This document shows positions 7,277 through 11,931 of a stretch of DNA of 11,931 nt, in pieces. A program made the position numbers and the translations under genes. Each line of letters opens with the position of its first letter. The stretch's first letter is position 1. This stretch comes from Pseudomonadota bacterium (GTDB lineage Bacteria > Pseudomonadota > Gammaproteobacteria > Burkholderiales > Burkholderiaceae_F): positions 1 to 11,931 of the forward strand of contig JAKANT010000014.1 of assembly GCA_021823635.1 (NCBI GenBank). Reading direction: 5' to 3'. The notes under the pieces were generated by a model that saw only the letters and a program-made list of their open reading frames with translations, had not been told where the DNA came from and did not search any database.

Positions 7277-8196
7277 TCGTTGGCCATCGGCCCGCGGGCC
7301 ATTGGCTGCTCGCGTTCGCCGCGGCGGCGTTGGCCACCGTCGCGGCCGCCGCCGACGTGCGCGGGCCGGACGGTCTGCTCGCGGTGCCGCCGCTTGCGCG
7401 CGTGACCGACACCACCGGCACGTTGAGCGCGGCCGAGAAGCGCGCGCTCGAGGACAAGCTCGCCGCCTTCGAGACCGCGCACGGCAGCCAGATCGCCATC
7501 GTCATGGTGGCGAGCACGCAGCCGGAGCCGATCGCCGATTACGCGCAACGCGTGGGCGAGGCCTGGAAGATCGGCCGCGCCGGCGTGGGCGACGGGCTGC
7601 TGATTGTGGTCGCCAAGGAGGATCGCCGCGTCTGGATCGCGGTGGCGCGCGCGCTCGAAGGTGCGGTGCCGGACGTAGCCGCCAAGCGGGTGATCCGCGA
7701 GGCGATCGCGCCGCGCTTCAAGCAGGGCGACTACGCGGGCGGGCTGGCCGCGGGGCTGGATGCGATCTTCAAGCTGATCGAAGGTGAGGGCCTGCCGGCG
7801 CCGGCCGGGGTATCGCAGCGCACGGTCGATGCCGGCGAAGACGTGCTGGCACTGCTGATCCCGTTCGTGCTGGCGGGCGTGATCGCGGGCAGTGTGCTCA
7901 GGCGCCTGTTCGGCGTGCCGGGGGCGCTGGCGGCCGGCGTCGGCAGCGGCGCCATCGGCGGCTTTCTGTTGTCCTCCGTGTTGTTCGGCGCGCTGATCGG
8001 CATTGCGGCCTTTGCGCTCGCGCTGGGCAGCGGATCGCGCGCCGCGCGCGCGCTGGGCGGACGGCGGCGCGGCGCTGACGTGTTCTTTCCGGGCGGCTTC
8101 GGCGGCGGGGGCTTCTCCGGCGGTCTGGGCGGCGGCGGGTGGAGCAGCGGCGGCGGCGGCGACTTCGCCGGCGGCGGCGCGGGAGGGGACTGGTGA
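7273..8196 (+). CDS. Exported TPM-domain protein with membrane anchor and Gly-rich tail (YgcG type)
   Basis: 307-residue TPM-domain protein (TLP18.3/Psb32/MOLO-1; formerly DUF477). A signal peptide covers about 1-27 (LLAFAAAALATVAAAAD, cleavage near Ala27). The TPM domain is at about 42-170: VTDTTGTLSAAEKRALEDKL, SQIAIVMVAS, VGDGLLIVVAKEDRRVWIAV and GDYAGGLAAGLDAI. Two hydrophobic segments follow (about 191-209 and 223-252), then a short basic stretch (GGRRRG) and a tail from about 274 made almost only of Gly, Ser, Phe and Trp, typical of YgcG-like proteins. The usual glycines after RIEVG are replaced (IAVARALEG), a mild divergence. The function is unknown; some TPM proteins have reported phosphatase activity or assist membrane complexes. 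It overlaps lemA by ATGA and the next TPM gene by one base. Confidence 0.88.
   Translation: MIVGHRPAGHWLLAFAAAALATVAAAADVRGPDGLLAVPPLARVTDTTGTLSAAEKRALEDKLAAFETAHGSQIAIVMVASTQPEPIADYAQRVGEAWKIGRAGVGDGLLIVVAKEDRRVWIAVARALEGAVPDVAAKRVIREAIAPRFKQGDYAGGLAAGLDAIFKLIEGEGLPAPAGVSQRTVDAGEDVLALLIPFVLAGVIAGSVLRRLFGVPGALAAGVGSGAIGGFLLSSVLFGALIGIAAFALALGSGSRAARALGGRRRGADVFFPGGFGGGGFSGGLGGGGWSSGGGGDFAGGGAGGDW
8075..8190 (+). repeat. Low-complexity GGC/Gly-rich coding tract
   Basis: The 3' end of the exported TPM gene is a run of GGC-type codons with interspersed TTC, AGC and TGG. It encodes the Gly/Ser/Trp tail. It is imperfect and not a tandem repeat with a fixed unit, but could vary in length by slippage. 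Confidence 0.5.
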
Positions 8197-8699
8197 TGTG
8201 GCGCTGGCGGCGGATCCTGAGGCACGCGTTCACGACGCCGGCGGCGCTGCGTCGCGCATTTCCGGCCGCCGCGCTGGAACGCATCCAGCAGGCGATCGCG
8301 ACTGCCGAAGCGACGACCACCGGCGAGATCCGTTTCGCGGTGGAGTCGTCGCTGCCGTGGTCCTACCTGCGGCGCGACGCACCGGCGCGCGAGCGCGCGC
8401 TGATGCTGTTCGCCAAGCTGCGCGTCTGGGACACCGAGGCCAACAACGGCGTGCTGATCTACGTCGAGCTGGCCGACCACGGCATCGAGATCGTGGCCGA
8501 CCGCGGCATTGCCCGGCACGTGGCGGCGGCCGAATGGCGCGCGATCGTGGACGCGATGCGCGAACGGTTTCGCCGCGGCGAGTTCGAGGCCGGCGTGGTG
8601 GCGGCCGTGGGCGCGGTGGGCGCACTGCTGGCGCGGCACTTTCCGGCCGCCGGCGGAGAGAATCCGGACGAGCTGCCGAACCGGCCCACGGTCTTGTGA
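8196..8699 (+). CDS. Cytosolic TPM-domain protein
   Basis: 167-residue second TPM-family protein, without signal peptide or membrane segment. Conserved parts are TTTGEIRFAVESSLPW (40-55), RALMLFAKLRVWDTEANNGV (67-86) and LIYVELADHGIEIVADRGIA (87-106), the pattern of the short DUF477 proteins found with LemA and YgcG. The start ATG 8196 shares its A with the TGA of the preceding gene (TGATG), and GGGAGGGG lies 7 bases before it. The remaining TPM helix is at about 110-150. Residues 1-30 are rich in Arg and Trp and may be a membrane-binding amphipathic helix; this is inference. Together with lemA and the exported TPM protein it forms a three-gene cassette whose biochemical role is unknown. Confidence 0.88.
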   Translation: MWRWRRILRHAFTTPAALRRAFPAAALERIQQAIATAEATTTGEIRFAVESSLPWSYLRRDAPARERALMLFAKLRVWDTEANNGVLIYVELADHGIEIVADRGIARHVAAAEWRAIVDAMRERFRRGEFEAGVVAAVGAVGALLARHFPAAGGENPDELPNRPTVL

Positions 8700-8706
8700 G
8701 CGGCGC

Positions 8707-8712
8707 TATTCT
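8707..8712 (+). promoter_or_regulatory. Putative -10 box of msrA
   Basis: TATTCT, one mismatch from TATAAT, lies in the 42-base gap after the TPM gene. Transcription from about 8719 would leave a leader containing the ribosome site AGGGAG (8729-8734), 7 bases before ATG 8742. No recognisable -35 hexamer is present, so read-through from the lemA operon remains possible. Confidence 0.35.
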
Positions 8713-8741
8713 GGCCCGCAATCCGCTTAGGGAGTCGTGCC

Positions 8742-9317
8742 ATGTCGATCGCACATCCGCTCGGGCCGGTTCCGCGGCCCGGTCACGAATTCGCCACCCT
8801 CGGCGGCGGCTGCTTCTGGTGCCTGGAGGCGGTGTACGAGGAGGTCGAGGGTGTTGTCGACGTGGAATCGGGCTACGCCGGCGGGCACGTCGCCGCGCCC
8901 AGCTACGCGCAGGTCTGCTCGGGCGCGACCGGTCATGCCGAGGTGGTGCGCGTCGAGTTCGACCCGAAGGTGATCGGCTATCGCGAGATCCTCGAAGTGT
9001 TCTTCGCGATCCACGATCCGACGCAACTGAACCGCCAGGGCAACGACATCGGCACGCAGTACCGGTCGGTCGTCTTCTATCACTCCGACGAGCAACGCCG
9101 CACCGCGGAGCAGATCGTGCGCGAGATCGCGCCGCAGTTTGATGCCGAGATCGTCACGCAGATGGTGCCGGCGGCGAACTACTTCCGCGCCGAGGACTAT
9201 CACCAGGAATACTTCCGCCACAATCCGGCGCAGGGTTACTGCATGTTCGTGGTGGCGCCGAAGGTGGAGAAATTCCGCCGCACCTTCGCGGCCCGGCGCA
9301 AGCGGCCGCGCGCCTGA
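8742..9317 (+). CDS. msrA: Peptide-methionine (S)-S-oxide reductase MsrA
   Basis: Repairs oxidised proteins by reducing methionine-S-sulfoxide, with electrons from thioredoxin. The 191-residue protein has the GGGCFWCLEA motif (21-30) with nucleophilic Cys24, the VCSGATGHAE block (58-67) with Cys59, and the C-terminal NPAQGYC (161-167) carrying recycling Cys167; FYHSDEQR and the Asp/Tyr-rich EDYHQEYF (151-158) are also standard. No signal peptide, so it acts in the cytosol. No MsrB domain is fused or adjacent. The start ATG 8742 has AGGGAG 7 bases upstream. The stop TGA is directly followed by the GTG start of the apbE-like gene. Length and motifs are fully typical. Confidence 0.97.
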   Translation: MSIAHPLGPVPRPGHEFATLGGGCFWCLEAVYEEVEGVVDVESGYAGGHVAAPSYAQVCSGATGHAEVVRVEFDPKVIGYREILEVFFAIHDPTQLNRQGNDIGTQYRSVVFYHSDEQRRTAEQIVREIAPQFDAEIVTQMVPAANYFRAEDYHQEYFRHNPAQGYCMFVVAPKVEKFRRTFAARRKRPRA

Positions 9318-10217
9318 GTGGCCGCGCTGCACGAGTTCGGCGTCGAATTCGGCGCGATGGCCTCGCGCTGCGAGATCCGCGTGTGCGCACCGGACGAAGC
9401 GCAGGCGCGCGCGTGGACGGAAGCGGCCATCGCCGAAGTGCGGCGCATCGAGGCCAAGTATTCGCGCTATCGCGCCGACAGCGTGACCGCGCGCATCAAC
9501 GGCGCGGCGGGCGGCGCGGCGCTGGAGGTCGACGACGAAACGGCGGCGCTGCTGGATTTCGCCGCCCGGTTATACGAGCAAAGCGGCGGGCTGTTCGACC
9601 TCACCTCGGGCGTGCTGCGGCGCGCCTGGGACTTCACCGCTCGGCGCGTGCCGCAACAGGAGGAACTGGACGCGCTGCGGCCGCTGATCGGCTGGTCGCA
9701 GGTCGAATGGCGGCGGCCGCGACTGCGCCTGCCGCGCGCCGGCATGGAGATCGACTTCGGTGGCATCGGCAAGGAGTACGCGGCCGATCGCGCGGCGGCG
9801 GCGATGCAGGCGCACGGCGCGCGGCGCGGCTTCGTCAACCTGGGCGGCGACGTGCGCGCCTTCGGTCCGCAGCCGGACGGCCGCCCGTGGTCGATCGGCA
9901 TCCAGCACCCGCGCGCCGCTGCCGGCACGACGATCGGCGCCATCGAAGTTGCGCGCGGCGCGGTGGCGACCTCGGGCGACTACGAGCGCTTCTTCGAGCG
10001 CGCCGGCCGCCGCTACTGCCACCTGCTCGACCCGCGCAGCGGTTGGCCGGCCGCGCATTGGCAGAGCGTGTCGGTGGCCGCGCCGCTATGCGTGGCGGCC
10101 GGCGCGTGCGCGACGATCGCGATGCTGATGCCGGTGAGCGAGGCACTGGCCTTTCTGCGCGGCCAGGGCGTGCAGTTTCTGGCGGTGGCGGCCGACGGAC
10201 GCGTCTACCGGTCCTGA
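9318..10217 (+). CDS. apbE: FAD:protein FMN transferase (ApbE family), no export signal
   Basis: ApbE enzymes split FAD and attach FMN covalently to a Thr/Ser of target flavoproteins such as NqrB/C or RnfD/G subunits. The 299-residue protein shows the family pattern: MASRCEIRV (14-22), EAKYSRYRADS (45-55), GGLFDLTSG (90-98), DFGGIGKEYAADRA (146-159), GFVNLGGDVRAFG (171-183), TSGDYERFF (218-226) and HLLDPRSGWPA (235-245). In the metal-site helix the usual D-A-x-x-T reads GACAT, so Gly262 stands where the Mg-binding Asp is expected, while Thr266 is kept. Many ApbE proteins are exported lipoproteins; this one begins directly with the domain and has neither signal peptide nor lipobox. The start GTG 9318 directly follows the msrA TGA, without a clear ribosome site; an ATG at 9357 would remove conserved first-strand residues. 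No flavinylation target is in view. Confidence 0.87.
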   Translation: MAALHEFGVEFGAMASRCEIRVCAPDEAQARAWTEAAIAEVRRIEAKYSRYRADSVTARINGAAGGAALEVDDETAALLDFAARLYEQSGGLFDLTSGVLRRAWDFTARRVPQQEELDALRPLIGWSQVEWRRPRLRLPRAGMEIDFGGIGKEYAADRAAAAMQAHGARRGFVNLGGDVRAFGPQPDGRPWSIGIQHPRAAAGTTIGAIEVARGAVATSGDYERFFERAGRRYCHLLDPRSGWPAAHWQSVSVAAPLCVAAGACATIAMLMPVSEALAFLRGQGVQFLAVAADGRVYRS

Positions 10218-10262
10218 CGCGATCCGTCGTCGTTCGACCGTCGGAACGCCGGTACGCGGCGG

Positions 10263-11309
10263 TCAGTCCTCTGTCTTCAGCCCCTCGACCACTGCCCGCG
10301 CCAGCTCCACGCAACTGAGCGGCGCGCAGCCTTCGGCTTTGTTGTTGACGATCACGAACGCGGGTTGGTGGCTGGCGAGCGCCACGCGGATCAGGTGGGC
10401 GAGCGCGCCGCGCGTGACGATGTCCGGGTCGAGCAGGCGGTCGAACGGCGCGTAGCGGTTCTTCGCGTCCTCGTAGCGGTAGCCGGCGTGCAGGTTCCAG
10501 CGCACCACCAGCGGGCCGCGCAGCCGCCACGGTTCCTCGTCGCCCGGCGCGTCCATCGCCCGCAGCGCGGCGCTCTGGCGCGCCGCGTTCGGCATGCGCG
10601 CGTGGATGCCGATCGTCAGCCGCGCGCCCGCTTCGCGCAGCGTGCGCACGAAGCGCGGCGTCAGCAGCGCGGCGTCGCGCACTTCGACCGCGTAGATCGG
10701 TGTCTGGCCGTTCAGCGCGCGCGGCAGCGCGGCCACGAACGCGCCGATGCGTTCGATCAGCGCGTGCGCCGCCGGCGGCTGCAGCCAGTCGCGCGGCAGC
10801 GGCGACAGCTGGAACACCAGCGGGCCGGCCTTCGCGCCCAGACCCTCGAGCGCCGGCAGCACGAAGCGTTCGGCGGCGACGCTCGCATCGAGAAACGTCG
10901 GGTTGGCGCCGGCGGGCTCGCCGCCGGCGGCGCGCTGCACGGCGTCGGTGATCGCGGCCGGCGCCTTGACCAGAAAGCGGAACGCCGTCGGCACCTGGCG
11001 CGCGTAACGCGCGTAGTCGGCTTGCGCGAGCGGCTGGTAGAAGCTGCGGTCGATGCCGACCGCGCGCAGCACCGGATGCGCCGCGTAGGCCGACAGTCCT
11101 TCGCGCGCGAGCTGCGCTTCGCTGTGGCTGCCGCGGTAGACGAGACCGCGCCAGCCGGGAAAGCTCCAGGAGGAGGTGCCGAGGTGGACGGACGCTGGCA
11201 GGCGTCGGCCCAGGCGCGCGAGCGCTTCGTCGTGCGCGGCCGGCTGCACCGTGCGATCGTGGGCTTCGGCGGCGAAGAAGTCGTCGTCGGAGTCGCTGCG
11301 CGCGGCCAT
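10263..11309 (-). CDS. DUF72 (YecE family) protein
   Basis: 348-residue cytosolic protein of the DUF72 family, a TIM-barrel-like fold with no settled biochemical function. Landmarks are VHLGTSSWSFPGWRGLVY (41-58), GIDRSFYQPL (85-94), FRFLVKAPAAIT (110-121), YAVEVRD and the terminal VNNKAEGCAPLSC (about 321-333). An acidic, poorly conserved N-terminal extension of about 40 residues precedes the barrel. The ATG follows the TAA of the histidine kinase without a gap (TAAATG), so the two are probably one transcript; only a weak AGGG precedes it. It converges with apbE, leaving 45 bases in which I see no good terminator hairpin. No damaged motif seen. Confidence 0.9.
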   Translation of the reverse strand: MAARSDSDDDFFAAEAHDRTVQPAAHDEALARLGRRLPASVHLGTSSWSFPGWRGLVYRGSHSEAQLAREGLSAYAAHPVLRAVGIDRSFYQPLAQADYARYARQVPTAFRFLVKAPAAITDAVQRAAGGEPAGANPTFLDASVAAERFVLPALEGLGAKAGPLVFQLSPLPRDWLQPPAAHALIERIGAFVAALPRALNGQTPIYAVEVRDAALLTPRFVRTLREAGARLTIGIHARMPNAARQSAALRAMDAPGDEEPWRLRGPLVVRWNLHAGYRYEDAKNRYAPFDRLLDPDIVTRGALAHLIRVALASHQPAFVIVNNKAEGCAPLSCVELARAVVEGLKTED

Positions 11310-11931
11310 TTAACCCTGGCGCACGCGCTCGATCACCGCCTGCGTATTCAGCGGCGCCTGCGTGGTACGCAGGATGGTCGCCACCTCCACCGGCTCCAGC
11401 TTGTAGCGCAACTGCACCAGCGTGCCGGCGCCGGGAACGGTTTCCAGCTTCAGTTGCGCGCCGATCTTTTGCGCGCGCGCGCGCATGTTGAGCAGCCCGC
11501 GTCCGCCCACGCCTTCCTGCGTGATGCCGCGGCCGTTGTCGGTCACGCGGATCACCAGCCACGGCGCGTCGCCGCCTTCTTCGAGCGCGATCACCACGTG
11601 CACCGCGCGCGCGCGGCTGTGCTTCAGCGCATTGGTCAGCGCCTCCTGCACGATGCGCAGGATCGGCAGCACCGCGTCCGGATGGATGTCGATTTCCTCC
11701 GGTAGGCCGCGCGCGGTCCACGCCAGCTCGATGCCAGCCGCCTTCAGGCGCGGCTCCATGCGGTAGCGCAGGTTGCCGAGCGCGGACAGCAGGCCGGAGT
11801 CTTCGGTGGCGAGCGCGTCGATCGCCAGCCGCATGTCGTCGATGCATTCGCGCAGGATCTGCACCATCTGCTCCTGCGTCACGCCCTTGCGCTCGACCAG
11901 CATCAGCGACGACAGCAACTGGCTGCCCAGC
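11310..11931 (-). CDS. Sensor histidine kinase (HisKA_3/NarL type), N-terminal part outside window
   Basis: C-terminal 206 residues of a two-component sensor kinase that autophosphorylates and signals to a LuxR/NarL-type response regulator. The window edge reads LGSQLLSSLMLVERKGV, the part of the HisKA_3 dimerisation helix just after the H-D-x motif, so the phospho-acceptor histidine should lie about three codons beyond the edge. The HATPase_c domain shows its N box (RIVQEALTNALKHSRARAV), G1 box (VTDNGRGI), and G2 region (GGRGLLNMRARAQKIGAQL, then GAGTLVQLRY). A tail of about 30 residues (EPVEVATILRTTQAPLNTQ onward) extends past the ATPase domain. The sensor domain cannot be seen, so the signal is unknown. 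The stop TAA is followed at once by the DUF72 start codon; no response regulator is visible downstream. Confidence 0.9.
   Translation of the reverse strand, partial: LGSQLLSSLMLVERKGVTQEQMVQILRECIDDMRLAIDALATEDSGLLSALGNLRYRMEPRLKAAGIELAWTARGLPEEIDIHPDAVLPILRIVQEALTNALKHSRARAVHVVIALEEGGDAPWLVIRVTDNGRGITQEGVGGRGLLNMRARAQKIGAQLKLETVPGAGTLVQLRYKLEPVEVATILRTTQAPLNTQAVIERVRQG

Noticed and set aside
10218..10262. Possible terminator between convergent apbE and DUF72
   Set aside because: Only four-base stems can be drawn and there is no T- or A-run on either strand.
10365..11705. 446-codon open frame on the plus strand opposite DUF72 and the kinase
   Set aside because: Antisense shadow without conserved motifs or a ribosome site.
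9835..11847. 670-codon open frame on the minus strand across the apbE, DUF72 and kinase genes
   Set aside because: Out of frame with DUF72 and the histidine kinase, both of which have complete family motifs; composition is Arg/Ala/Pro-rich, as expected from a frame shadow.

Overview
The window is ordinary-looking, gene-dense, very G+C-rich chromosome from a Gram-negative bacterium, most likely a betaproteobacterium of the Burkholderiales or a near relative. The basis is the strong G/C third-position bias, the gene order kynB-kynU-kynA typical of Burkholderia/Cupriavidus-type genomes, and the families present. I cannot name a genus. I see no tRNA, rRNA, insertion sequence, CRISPR array, prophage or integration site, and no non-coding gap longer than about 210 bases.

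Left part (1-2418): the minus strand carries a nearly complete glutaryl-CoA dehydrogenase gene cut by the left edge. A 212-base divergent gap separates it from a plus-strand FHA-domain protein of the type VI secretion TagH/Fha type, which stands alone with no other secretion gene in view.

Middle (2405-6176, minus strand): a compact tryptophan-catabolic operon. In transcription order it reads flavin reductase, kynB (formamidase), a possible 34-codon bridging ORF, kynU (kynureninase), kynA (tryptophan 2,3-dioxygenase) and a 4HBT-family acyl-CoA thioesterase. Together KynA, KynB and KynU turn tryptophan into anthranilate plus alanine. The flavin reductase and thioesterase suggest, but do not prove, that anthranilate is processed further by a flavin-dependent and CoA-thioester route encoded elsewhere. 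Nearly every junction is an ATGA or stop-start contact.

Right-middle (6224-10217, plus strand): a DUF1992 protein is divergent from the flavin reductase across only 47 bases, and both genes look leaderless. Then follow a LemA lipoprotein with two TPM-domain proteins (one exported and membrane-anchored, one cytosolic), and an MsrA-ApbE pair (methionine sulfoxide reductase and FAD:protein FMN transferase) joined as stop-start.

Right end (10263-11931, minus strand): the C-terminal half of a NarL-type (HisKA_3) sensor histidine kinase, cut by the right edge just short of its expected phospho-acceptor histidine, is followed by a DUF72/YecE-family protein starting directly after the kinase stop codon.

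No clearly new system was found. The points most worth checking are the bridging ORF before kynU, the mirrored leaderless starts at 6170-6230, the orphan TagH protein, and the ApbE protein that lacks both an export signal and the usual metal-binding aspartate.
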